This document shows positions 1-11,000 of a stretch of DNA of 64,000 nt, one piece after another (the first letter of the stretch is position 1; each line of letters starts with the position of its first letter). The notes under the pieces are model-generated. The model made no database searches, was not told the DNA's origin, and saw nothing but the letters and a program-made list of their open reading frames with translations. Where the stretch lies: NCBI GenBank assembly GCA_963580285.1, contig OY757014.1, positions 99,202,072 through 99,266,071 on the forward strand. The letters are read 5' to 3'. Both the position numbers and the translations under genes were made by a program. This DNA comes from Lucinisca nassula. Taxonomy: Eukaryota; Mollusca; Bivalvia; Lucinida; Lucinidae.

Positions 1-91
1 AAGTAAATAAGATACACCTCAAGGATTGAGCGCATCATTAGTATGCTTGACATAATCAGGAATCAAGTTTTTCATTTAGAGATGCAACGTA

Positions 92-382
92 GGCCCGCCC
101 ATCTGGACCTGAAGAAATAGATGGGCTGCATGATGCGTCCACGCAGAGCTGAAACCGATCGCACACGAGTACTGGTAAACCGCTTACAGAACCTAAGCCT
201 GCACAGGCAAAGCGGTGCGAGTCCGACCGTCCATGCTTATAAACCCTATTGGTTCCATTGGGCGACAGGGCTTGAGATGTCATTTCTTCTTAATGTCGGG
301 TAAAAGTCCCCAAAAATTGGAAGCAACGTCTTCAATATGACCTATACAGGGTTGACGGGGATGTTAAACCTCAAGCCAAACA
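92..382 (+). mobile_element. SINE-1 copy
   Basis: Nearly full length, from the GCCCGCCCATC head to GTTAAACCTC. SINE-1 units are about 300 bp, begin GGCCCCCGCCCATCGGGGCT, end in a CAAACAAA tail, and contain GGTGCGAGTCGGACC, which resembles a polymerase III B box. A bivalve V-SINE such as RUDI is possible. Confidence 0.75.
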
Positions 383-405
383 GAAGAGATGCAACGCTTT
401 TAAAT

Positions 406-771
406 TACAGGGAAATTCCACTATTAAGCCCACCAAATATTAAAACTAATTCTGCGATAAAAAGCTTATTTAGTAATATTAATAATAAATAAAAAATAAG
501 TAACTTTATTTATAGAGGGTAACACATTTAGTACTAGTACTCATCTTCCATGTGGCCCTCTTTTCCTGGGTAGGAACCAGTACTGAGCAATGTGTATAAA
601 GAGACTCTTGCTCAAGGAAACAACACTTGGTGCTTGCAATTATTCTTTCTTTGTGCTTTCTGCATACATTGTCTTTTGCCCGGAGACCTCATTTGGGACT
701 GTTCAAAAGTGGTCTTTAAGACCCTTTTTGAACAGTCCCAAAGGTGGTCTTAATATAGGAATTTTACTGTA
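406..771. mobile_element. MAR mariner-like MITE carrying a SINE-4 fragment
   Basis: The left end resembles TACAG..AAATTCC.CTATTAAG and the right end GGTCTTAATATAGGAATTTTACTGTA. A SINE-4 fragment splits it. TA at both ends fits a Tc1/mariner-type target. Confidence 0.55.
486..629 (-). mobile_element. SINE-4 fragment lacking the tRNA-like head
   Basis: It matches the tail region of the full copy at 47952-48172 (TTTATAGAGGGTAACACATT, GGCCCTCTTTTCCTGGGTAG). It stops before the tRNA-like part. Confidence 0.65.
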
Positions 772-1374
772 CTTGAAACTTTTTTCTGACGCCAAGAAGA
801 AATAAATCTGCTCATGGCATTAGAGAAGCCTCGCTTCTTTCAAAGTTTGTGAACAAAAACATATTATTTGAAAAAAAAAAATAATAATAGACATGATTAA
901 ACGCCTGTACTTTTATACCAAATGTATATGAAAAAGTGATGAAGGTTTTAGGTTAGTAAAGTACATTGGTGAGACCACGTTGACGTTGACACACACGTTA
1001 ACCACCGCTAAAATATTTCACGTATGTGTCATAGAAAATAAATCTTCGCAAAAAAAAAAAAAAGAAACTTAAAAATGACACATTTCACAAGTACCTGACT
1101 TTTAATTAAGGTAAAAAGACGCATTTCCACTGTCCCGAAATCTTCACGGTCATTCTCTCAATCCCGCTGATTCAAGAAGGGTAGTTGTCAGTTTCTTGCG
1201 AAACAATGTGCACTGTACCGGTTAACCGCTTGTATATAAGCCTGAACAGAAAAACCGTGGTTAGGTAAACTAACGGCTTGATATATGACCTAAATATTGT
1301 TGACTGGGTCGTGAAACTCATATTTCAAACATATTACATGTGATAAAACTGCCTGTTTATTAACAGCTAAAGTT

Positions 1375-1626
1375 CCGAGCCAAGGTTTTCAAACTAACGA
1401 CGTTGTTGGTTAAAATAGCGTTAAAAACTTTGATCATTTACTGTGGCAAATATGTTTTTTTTTGTTTTGTTTTTTTTTTTTATGAAAAAACGTGAGTAGC
1501 TTTTGCCAATGCAAAAGCTACTCACATTTATTCATAAAAAATGCGTATCAGATATATATAATTGTACTTGCTAGAAGAATTAACGTTTTGATCACTAACG
1601 GGTTCGTTAAGCTAACGATGCTTAAA
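1375..1626. mobile_element. Degenerate GCC-type MITE
   Basis: It shares CTAACGACGTTGTTGGTTAA, a central AGTAGCTTTTGC hairpin and GTTAAGCTAACGATGCTT with the intact GCC elements at 38877 and 40903. The outer ends are eroded. Confidence 0.55.
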
Positions 1627-1671
1627 AAATGGGCAAAAGAGTTTTCACATGAATAGCTTTCCCCCTTTGTA

Positions 1672-1843
1672 ATTCACCTTATTTGCATTATTTGCTGGTT
1701 CCTAGTCTGAAGATTATCAGTGTTGGAAAAACAGGTAACCAGACCCCCCTGACCTTTAAAGGTCAGGGGGGTCTGGTTACCTGTTTTTCCAATATTGACA
1801 ATGTGCAAGCTGGGAGCCAGCAAATAATGCAAATATGGTGAAT
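1672..1843. repeat. Large hairpin with a 70-bp perfect palindrome
   Basis: Positions 1723-1792 are a perfect palindrome with no loop, centred on CCTTTAAAGG. Outer arms ATTTGCATTATTTGCTGG (about 1682) and CCAGCAAATAATGCAAAT (about 1817) are also inverted. Probably the core of a MITE. Confidence 0.85.
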
Positions 1844-2397
1844 AGATCGTGTCAGTTGAATAGCGGATTCGTTGCTTTGTAATTTTAGAGTTGAACGGCC
1901 CAGCTAACACTATTTAGGCCATAACGAGCCCGTCTGTTTTTCCTAAATGCACCTTTCCTGTGCTGGCTCATACAGAACAGTGCATTTTCTTTCGCCAGAA
2001 ACTGACAACTGCCCTTCTTGAATCACTGGAAGGAAGAGAATGACCACAGAACGATATGGGGTAATATATATATTTTTGAAAAAATGCCTCCCGTGAAAAT
2101 ATCACCTTATCGCGATGAGGAAACGCATTTTCCTCTACTTCTGACACTGTAAAATAAAACGTTTTTTTCTAGACATCCCAAAGTTTTGAAATTAATCATT
2201 CAAACCACAAAATGTAAACCCATGTTAGGTCGGTAATTTTTGTCATTGGTAGGAAAGAGTGAATAAATCAACCTTAACCCATACATGACAAGTAGAACCG
2301 TCCACATAATACATTTGGACGGGTCCATTCTCAAATTTAGGAGGGTCGTGTTTGCTTTAATTGACGTTTGTTTTGCAAAACTCTTCCTATTCTAGGC

Positions 2398-2462
2398 AAA
2401 CATTGTAGACCCTGATCAGACGCCGCCTTCTGCGGCGTCTGATCTGGGTCAACAATGTTTTC
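2398..2462. repeat. Hairpin with CAGACGCCGC arms
   Basis: Arms around CCCTGATCAGACGCCGC and GCGGCGTCTGATCTGGG pair closely. It belongs to the CAAACA-TGTAGACC hairpin group also found at 4465, 16574, 17165 and 24873. Confidence 0.7.
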
Positions 2463-2983
2463 CAATGCCCCATTTTGGTGGGAAAATAGGTATAAATCAA
2501 GCTTAAGTATGGTTGCATATTTTAAGTATAAGGTTACTTACTAAACGGTATGTACTGGAAGTCACAATGCGTCACCAAACATAATCACCGATATGTGATC
2601 ACTACCAACCAACCCCCGACCCACATCAATTGTTTCATGAATATGCATCGATACTGAAAATCAGCACACCGAACGTCTGACGCGCATTTTGGCGCGCACA
2701 TCGAGAAAGAGGCTCCAGTGAAATATGTCACTGTGGCCACCTCTATTAAGCAGGCAACCTGTTTTAAACAATCCTATTTTCTGTCGTCGAAAAGGGCAAA
2801 TCTGTATTGAACAAGGTGTGTAGGCCCACATTTTTCTTAAAGTTATTCTGTTTGTGATTTTCGTAAAATATTTTACGTTTTTATTCAAATTCTGGTGATG
2901 AACCGTTTATGGGTAAAAAGCCATATCTGACACCCTCTTCTACCAATTTGGCTAGGACTAAGTATGTTTTAAGGACACCGTAG

Positions 2984-3130
2984 ACGCCTCCGTCGTGTAG
3001 TGGTCGGGTCATGCTACTTGCCTCATAAACCATGGGTTGTGTGTTCGATCCTGGACAACTCCATACTTTCGGATGAGTCTTTAAACCAATGTCCCGTCTT
3101 AGCTGTTGATGGGGCGTAAAACTCAAAGAA
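2984..3130 (+). mobile_element. SINE-2 copy (tRNA-derived), diverged
   Basis: The head GCCTCCGTCGTGTAGTGG resembles an A box and GTGTTCGATCC a B box, followed by ACTTTCGGATGAGTCTTTAA and GGGGCGTAAAACTCAAA as in the other SINE-2 copies. Confidence 0.7.
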
Positions 3131-3315
3131 CACCGGCCAATAATGTTGTTTGGCTGAGGTTAAACGCAATTTTAATAATTAGGTGTGAATTTGTCCTTTT
3201 TATCAATATTGTCACCCCGTTAGCGGTTCTCCTTTCTTCTACTGCCGTGGGCACCAGAAACTGTTACAAACCGACCATATCTTCCTGATCTACTTTATAA
3301 AGTGAAATTTTCCGC

Positions 3316-3530
3316 TATTAAGGGGAATCGATACACTTTCAGGGAAAGCAACTTCTGCAAAAGAATTTTTGTCTCCCGTGTCAATAGGGGAAAGAATTTG
3401 CTCCTGAGGAGCAAATTCTTTCCTTTAAGTGTAGACTCTTTTAAGTGCAGACTCCTTTTTTCATGGGACAGAGTTATAGAAAAAACGAACAGTAAATCCC
3501 GATAATTGTCTCCCTTTGAAAATGGCGGTA
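3316..3530. mobile_element. AAG-type MITE
   Basis: It begins TTAAGGGGAATCGATACACT and has a central AAAGAATTTGCTCCT hairpin, then GAAAATGGCGG. The same order occurs at 15184-15443 and 35968-36200. Confidence 0.55.
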
Positions 3531-3869
3531 TGTCAAAGCGTTTCCGGGTCTTAGCCCATAACTGATACTAGGCATTTGGTGGTCAGCCCTGATCCATCTC
3601 TTAAACAAGCCCATGAAGTGGGCACCAACAAAGAAAACTCTTCGTATACTACGTATTTTGTTATATGTACCATAAACCGGGGAAAATGAAAGGACCACAA
3701 GGGGGCGATTGACATCAGATTGACAGCTCAAGATCGACACTAAGATCTTAATTGTTTAGACATGTGTAAATTATATTTATACATGCATAAGCAATTAAGA
3801 TCATTATTTACCAGCATAATACTGGTAAAATCAGATAAAAAAAGCTACCCGATCTGTATTTGATTAAGA

Positions 3870-4108
3870 CATCACGAAAATAATTTGACCCCCTTTAACT
3901 CCACTTTTATATAGTAAAACTGGGGTTTGCAGGGGTATACAATGTTTTTCTTATTACTGGTCAAAAACATAGATTGAGGGTCTAACGAGTACCCACAATC
4001 AATGTTTTGAGCAGAAATAAGAACAATATCACATTTTTTCATCTGAAAATTTTTCATTTTTCGGTGGTAAAATTTACAATGTATTTGTATAGGCGTGTTT
4101 TCGTAATG
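3870..4108. mobile_element. HP-A hairpin MITE
   Basis: Ends CATCACGAAAA and GGCGTGTTTTCGTAATG are inverted. The core palindrome has lost part of one arm. HP-A elements are about 240-285 bp with ends CATTACGAAAACACGCCTAT and a core GTGGGTACTCGTTAGAACCG paired with its complement. Confidence 0.75.
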
Positions 4109-4135
4109 GGTAACCGATGAAAGACAGGAAGCCCG

Positions 4136-4291
4136 TGAGTTTCAGCTTTACGTCTCAACAACAGCTAAGGTCATACGGAGATTGGGCCTTGGTTTAAAGA
4201 CTCATCCGAAAGTCTGGAGAAGCCCGGGATCGATCCTGCGACCCCTGGTTTGGAAGGCGAGTAGTATTACCACTACACCACGGAGGCTTCT
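4136..4291 (-). mobile_element. SINE-2 copy
   Basis: Full minus-strand copy: read on the minus strand it begins AGAAGCCTCCGTGGTGTAGT with a B box GGATCGATCCC, ending in the CGTAAA-type tail. Confidence 0.8.
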
Positions 4292-4464
4292 ACCCGAAAA
4301 AGGAACACTGGCAAACAATGCAGGCTCTGATCAGAACACGGCGTCCCAATGATCAGGGCATTCACTGTTTGCGAAAAATTCAGCCGTTTTCTAAATAAAT
4401 TTCTATTCAACCGACATCCTTCAGCCCATTTTGTACTGGAAACCCCAAACGGGTACCCTGACAA

Positions 4465-4530
4465 ACAGTATAGGTCCAGATCAGACGCCGCAGAACCCGG
4501 CGTCTGATCAGGACCTACACTGCTTGCGAA
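4465..4530. repeat. Hairpin with CAGACGCCG arms
   Basis: AGATCAGACGCCG and CGGCGTCTGATC pair, with flanking CAAACAGTATAGGTCC and GGACCTACACTGCTTG. Same hairpin group as 2398-2462. Confidence 0.7.
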
Positions 4531-4716
4531 AAGTTAAGCCAGTTTTCCAAATTTCGAAGAAAGCACAACCTGTCACCCCTTTATTTTGGAATAGACTCCT
4601 GGTATATATAAGGAGGAAGATTCCATTTGATACAAAAAGGGTTAATAACGAAAAGGACTCCTGTGTATAAGACGAAGGTTTTGTTTTCAGTATAAGGGGA
4701 GTTTAATTTCAATGTG

Positions 4717-4721
4717 ATAAT

Positions 4722-4759
<38 letters not shown>
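4717..4759. repeat. (AAT)n microsatellite
   Basis: Perfect AAT triplet run of about 43 bases. Confidence 0.95.
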
Positions 4760-4760
<1 letters not shown>

Positions 4761-5044
4761 GTCAATGTTAAGTTAAACATATGCCTGGTGCCAGATTTTG
4801 CACCAGCCTAGGGTCCGGACAATAAGTGTCTCAACGTATATCACAGAAGATGGGATCTGATCAGTTTAAATTAGTTCTGATCTCCTGTGTGGAAAAAATT
4901 TACATGACACCGACGGTGCTTTTGACACCTTCTGAGAATTTTTAGGCTGCTTTTGGCATTTGACGCCTTATCGCATACCAGCAATCCCGTAAATGAAATG
5001 AACACATAAAGTACAAGCTTTTGTTACTAACTACAGAAGTTTCC

Positions 5045-5673
5045 CGCCACGGCCCCGCTCATCGGGGCTTGAAGAAATAGATGGACTGCACGATGCTTCC
5101 TCGGCCCCCGCCCATAGGGGCTTGAAGAAATATATGGGCTGCATGATGCTTCCACGCAGAGCTGAATCCGGCCCGCACACTAGTACGGGTAAACCGCTTA
5201 GAGGATCTAAGCCTGTCATGGAACCGCGGTGCAAGGCGGACCGACCGTCCATGCTAATAAACCCTATTGGTTTAATTGGGCAACGGGGCTTGAGATGTCA
5301 CTTCATCTCAATGTCGGGTAAAAGTCCCACAAATTTGGAAGCAACGTCTCCAAAATGACCTTTACAGTGTTGACGGGGACGTTAAATTTCAAATCAAACA
5401 AACAAACAAAGCACGATGCTTCCACGCAGAGCTGAATATGACCGCACACGAGTACTGCTTAACCGCTTAAAGGATCTACGCCTGCCCAGGCAAAGCGGTG
5501 CGAGTCAGACCGTTCATATGCTTTTAAACCCTATTGGTTTCATTGGGTGACAGGGCTTGAGTTGTCATTTCATCTCGATGTCGGGTTAACGTCGCACAAA
5601 ATTGGAAGCAAAGCCTCCAAAATGACCAATACAGTGTTGACGGGAACATTAAACCTAAAATCAAACAAACAAA
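5045..5673 (+). mobile_element. Cluster of three SINE-1 copies
   Basis: A head fragment (5045-5100) is followed by a full copy (5101-5408) and a third copy lacking its head (5410-5673), all in the same orientation. The junctions fall at CAAACAAA tails. Confidence 0.8.
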
Positions 5674-6334
5674 TACTAACTACACGAGCTTCCCACCCCT
5701 GCTATTTTCCACGTGACTTTCGCTGACAGGTACTGGTCTTGTCTTCTTCCGATGACGTCATGGCGCTGTGTAAAAAGTAAAATCTGGACTGGGCTCGTCT
5801 ATACTGGGTCATTGACAAACAGTGTAGACCCAGATCATAACGTGGCGTCTGATTAGGGTCCACACGGTTTGCTTTTAAGAGTTAAACGAAACAGTTCAAG
5901 TCTCGGTTCAGGACTACTTCCCCAGCCTATACTCTAGCACTACTCTCAGTGCTTTGATTGTAATACAGTGACAACGATATTTTTATTTTCCATATTTTGA
6001 ATGTGGGCGCTCAAAACAACCGCCTCGTAAGATTGTGGGTACTCGTCAGAGCCGGCGCCTTTGAGAACCGTATTGTATAGTGTGTGTTCGGCGATTCAAT
6101 CTATGATTGCATCAAATAAGTAAAGTGGTGAAAAGAACCTTTCGATAAATGAGACTTTTTGTTGTTGTTGTTGTTGTTTTGCTATTTGCGAGCAACAAAA
6201 ATGATAACCAGCCCGCACCTTTTCGCGGTCTGATCATCAATTTTGTGTTCACTGCCATGATAGAAGATCGTAGTATAATACCTCTAGTTTCTATATCTAA
6301 AATTTCAAGACAATTGCTAGTCTGTGTGGCTGTT

Positions 6335-6632
6335 GGCCCCCGCCCATCGGGGCTTGCAGAAATAGATGGACTGCATGATGCTTCCACGCACAGCTGAAAC
6401 CGACCGCACTCGAGTACTTGTTAACCGCTTAGAGGAACTAAACCTGCCCAGGCAAAGTAGTGCGAGTTGGACCGTCCATGCTTGTAAACCCTATTGGTCT
6501 CATTGGGCGACAGGGCATGAGATGTCATTTCAACTCAATTTCGGGTAAAAGTCCCACAGAATTGGATTGGAAGCAACGTCTCCAAAATGACCTATACAGT
6601 GTTGTCGGGGACTTTAAACCTCAAATAAACAA
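6335..6632 (+). mobile_element. SINE-1 copy
   Basis: Full length from GGCCCCCGCCCATCGGGGCT to AAACCTCAAATAAACAAA. Confidence 0.85.
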
Positions 6633-6715
6633 AGTATCTGAGCAGCCTGGTTTGTGTCTTATCTGATCGAAAACCCCGAAAATAGGTTTTCTGGTGCAAG
6701 ACTCGCATCACGAAA

Positions 6716-7160
6716 AGACGCCTATATAATTTTGATCCTCTTAAACCCCACTTTTATACATATACAACTTGGGTTTATAGGGGTATACGTCATTTTTTAT
6801 TTTTTTCTGCTCAAATACATAGATTGTGGTTTCTCGAAAGAACCGCCTCGCTGAGGCGGGTCTAACGAGTTCCCACAATCTATGTTTTGAGCAGAAATAT
6901 GAAAAATATTGGAAGTTTTCATTCTTTGGTGTATTTCGTTTTTTTTTTTTTTTTTTATTTTTTTTTTATTTTACGGCCCTTTCAAGAGTACCCGGGGGTA
7001 AACCACCTGAACTTGGCGTCTCACATGTGACCCGAGGCAGGCTCGAACCACAGCGGTGAGAGACCTAATGATTAAGAGTCAGCGCTCTGAACCTCCAGGC
7101 CACGGAGGCTGGTAAAATTTTCAATATACAAATATTTGAATAGACGTGTTTTCGCTGTGA
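6716..7160. mobile_element. HP-A hairpin MITE interrupted by SINE-3
   Basis: Left end CATCACGAAAAGACGCC, right end GACGTGTTTTCGC. The hairpin core at about 6828-6890 contains AACCGCCTCG and CGAGGCGG-like arms. SINE-3 is inserted at 6970-7110. Confidence 0.75.
6970..7110 (-). mobile_element. SINE-3 copy (tRNA-derived), internally deleted
   Basis: On the minus strand the head reads as AGCCTCCGTGGCCT, followed by a tRNA-like loop and GTGGTTCGAGCC (B box). It lacks about 90 bases present in the copy at 55833-56065. Confidence 0.7.
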
Positions 7161-7825
7161 TATGAGCGTTTTCCTGATCACTTGCACTCAAGAAGGAACC
7201 CAGCTGGAGCCCCTTGGCCTCAGAATCATCCTACTTCCTGCCAAACTTAATTTTCCTGCGAATAACGTAGATGCATCGCAGACAGACGTGTAGCGCATGT
7301 TGTGAATATTTCGAGGAAATTTGATGAGCGAAAGCCTGCCAGCAGTCAGATTAGGGCTAATCTGTTCATGATTGGAACACAGTAATCCACTACAGTAATT
7401 TTTCTCCTATTTCAAACTGCCGATTCGAGTTACTATCCTCCAGGATTTCGAAAACGGGCCGTTGGAGAGCCATACAGCGCTTTTATATCGGAATCACGGC
7501 TTCGTTGTGGGTGCAATTTCAGTTGGGTCTATCTGATTTTCTGAGGCGTGCCTGTCCTAAAATTTAGGGTTAATACGGCTTGGTTAATAAGTTCATAATT
7601 GAAAAAGGCAATTAGCCATGGTACAAGGTTGTTTTTGTTACCTCTATATTACGTAATTAAGCAAACTAAAGATTTATATAGAGCACATTCTCTGCTGTTG
7701 TTTGTTGCATACCAGTCACACAATAACCTCTTAAAAAATACCATGGGGATCACCCATTAACATTACCCGAGGAAGCTGTTTGAGGCCGAGTGTTCAAATA
7801 TCTTCCGAGGGACCCGGCAAATATT

Positions 7826-7910
7826 CAGCACGAAAACATGCCTATATAATTTTGACCCCTTTGAACCCCACTTTTATACAGAAAAACTGGGTATTACAGG
7901 GGTATATCTT
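7826..7910. mobile_element. HP-A half element just upstream of exon 1
   Basis: The left end CACGAAAACATGCCTATATA and internal AACCCCACTTTTATACAG are present; the hairpin core and right end are gone. The acceptor of exon 1 follows 30 bases later. Confidence 0.7.
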
Positions 7911-7940
7911 AACTAAATTCTATTCTTCATCTTCTTTCAG

Positions 7941-8076
7941 GTTTGGACTGCACGTTTCCACTGGAGTGGCGCGGTAGATGGCACAAGAACATACGTGTAG
8001 ATATTTCTGTAAATAGTATCTCAAGGAAAGGCACTTGCATTCTGAATCAAGGGAACAGATATTTTATGTTAAATAA
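7941..8076 (+). CDS. Exon 1 visible: N-terminal DUF7044-like segment
   Basis: The acceptor follows a pyrimidine tract ending CTTTCAG and the donor is GTAAGT. Two bases complete a codon from an unseen upstream exon. The peptide has CTFPLEWRGRW near residues 3-13 and GTC about 20 residues later, a pattern I associate with the first cysteine-rich domain of this family. Reading past the donor meets an immediate in-frame TAA, which fixes the splice. The AG-proximal side abuts a truncated HP-A element ending at 7910. Confidence 0.85.
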
Positions 8077-11000
8077 GTAAGTGATGCATGTAAAATGTCA
8101 CAAGTGTGCAAGTACGCAAATTAATGTTAGCTCGCATCCATATATTCATTTTTATTTTATTTTTGACGCAAAATTATGTTAGCAAGTGGTGCAGCATGCT
8201 AACATTGTTTGTTTGTTTGATTGATTTTGAGGTTTAACGCCCCCCGTCAACACTGTATAGGTCATTTTTTAGACGTTGCTTCCAATTTCGTGGGACTTTA
8301 CCCGACATTGAGATGAAATGACATCTCAAGCCCTGTCGCCCAATGAATTCAATAGGGGTTATAAGCATGGGCAGGCTTAGATAGGCTAAACGGTTTACCA
8401 GTACTCGTGTGCGGTCGGTTTCAGCTCTGCGTGGAAGCATCGTGCAGCCTTTCTATTTCTTCAAGCCCCGATGGGCGGGGCCGGCAAATTAATGTTAGCT
8501 CGCCAAATACAGTTTCAGAGTTTCAGTCATAAAAACGTGGCCCTTTTGTTGAAAGCTTCTTAACAAACTCGTTAGTAGTCAAAATGAACAGAGCTTGCTG
8601 AACAGTTTTTAGCAGTTACCCCCTATATATATTACATTGTAACACATTGGCCTGATAAAGACGTGCTATCTCAGTACAACATCAACGTGATATTGTACTT
8701 TTATTAAAAAGCTGTACCAGTAGGAAAAATGGCAAAACAATTATAATAACTGGAAAAATTACTTGAAACAAGTATCATAGGAAAATTACGGTCAGATTAT
8801 ACTAAATATATGGACCGATTATTGCATGCCGTAATGTTGAGACGCACTGAGGATAATCGTTAACTGAATGATAACTGAACGAAAACTGCATATATAAAGA
8901 GTGACTAATGGGATAAACTTATAAATAAAATACCAGATTCGTGTCATTTGATATCAAGTTTATCAGGCTTGGCTTCGAGAACGCATGTAGAATCGCTCGG
9001 CAAGCCTCGCGATTCTACAAGCGTTCTCGAAGACTTGCCTGATAACCTTGATATCAGAAGACACGAACCTAGTATTCTCTATCACGGGATAAGGAAAATA
9101 TTGGATATCCGTAGGATGGTACACCCACTTGCTATGAGAATTCCTTTCATGACTAAAGAAAATTGTTGATATATACAAAAAAAAACAACAACAACAAAAA
9201 AAAAAACAACTAAATATTCCAAATACCAGAAGTTGATATGCTGCTGAAACCAGATGCTTTCATGGGGCATGTCGGAAATATTAAAAAGCGTAGAATCTGG
9301 TTAACAAGCACATTGAAATGAAAATCTGGAAACATTCCATATAAAATGCAGAAAGTTTGAGTTACATGTAGACAGACATCAGGTTATTACACACCAATGA
9401 AAATCCACGTTATATTGAGTGCGTCCGTCCGTAAACAATTTCATCAATCGACTTCTACTCCTAAACCACTGATCGGATTTTGACCAAATTTCACAGGAAT
9501 GATCCTTAGGTGATCCCCTTTCAAAGGTATCCAAATGGTTTCGGTCCGTTGAACATCTAGGTTACAGGAGCCAAAAATAGATTTTTTTACTGAAAACTTA
9601 AAAAACTTTGGTATAAAGCTTCATATAGTGGACCTCTACCAAGATTGTTCAAATTATAGCCCAAGGGCCCAAAATGCCCCACCGACCAGTTTTACATAAA
9701 CATATATAGGGAAAACCTTTAAAAATCGTCTTGTCTGAAACCAGAAGATCCAGATCTTTGATATTTGGTATGAAGTTGTATCTAATGGACCTCTACCAAG
9801 ACTGTTCAAATTATAGCCCTGGAACTAACCCCCCCCCCCCCCCCCTACCGGTTTTACATAGACTTATATGGAGAAAACATTAAAAAATATTCTTGTCTGA
9901 AACCAGATAGCCAAGGTGTTTGATATTTAGCATGAAGTTGTATCTACATGTAATGGACCTCTGCCAAGATTGTTCAATTATAGCCCTGGGGCCAAAAATG
10001 CCCGGCCCGGGGGCCACCGGTTTTACATAGACTTCTATAAGAAAATCTTTAAAAATCTTCTAGTCTGAAACCAGAATGCCCAGGTGTTTGATATTTGGTA
10101 TATTTGGTATGAAGCTTCATCTAGTGGACCTATATCAAGATTGCTCATATTATAGCCGTGGGGCACCTCCCCGGGGCTCACCAGTTTAACATAGACTTAC
10201 ATAGGGAAACCCTATTTAAATTTTTTCTCATCTGAAACGTGAAGGCGCAGGTCTTTGATGTTTGGTATCTGAAGCTTCATCTAGTGGACCTCTACCAAGA
10301 TTGTTTACATTATAGCCCAGGGGCCCAAAATGGCCCGCTCCGGGACCCACCGGTTTTACACAAACTTTTACAGGGAAAACCTGTAAAAATCATCTTGTCT
10401 GAAACCAGAAGGCCCATATTTGGGAAGAAGCTTAATCTTATGTACCTCTACCAAGTATGTTCAAAATTTAGCCTTGGGGCCAAAAATGGCCCCGCCCTGG
10501 GCCCACATGTTGTGCATAGACTTACATAAGGGATACCATAAAAATTATCTTTTCTGAATCCAAATTTCGCCTTTGATATTTGGTATGAAGCTTCGACTAG
10601 GTGACCCGGCCCCCGCCCGTCGGGGTTGAAGAAATAGATGGGCTGCATGATGCTTCCACGCAGAGCTGATATCGACCGCACATGAGTACTGGTAAACCGC
10701 TTAGCCCAGGCAAAGCGGTTCGAGTCGGACCGTCCATGCCAATAAACCCTATAGGTTCATTGGGCGACAGGGCTTGAGATGTCATGTCATTTCATCCCAA
10801 TGTCGGGTAAAAGTCCCACAAAGTTGGAAACAACGTTTCCAAAATGACATATATACAGTGTTGATGGTGACGTTAAACCTCAAAACAAACAAAATACACA
10901 AATCATCTAGTCGACCTCTACCAAGATTGATCATATTATAGCCTTGGGGCCCCAAATGGTCCCGCCCCAGGCCCAACCGGCGTATTGCTGATAAATGGCA

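Noticed and set aside
6149..6397. ORF starting MRLFVVVVVVLLFAS, tempting as the missing signal-peptide exon
   Set aside because: The valines come from a GTT microsatellite and the flanks match another dispersed repeat at 25440-25570; no convincing donor follows.
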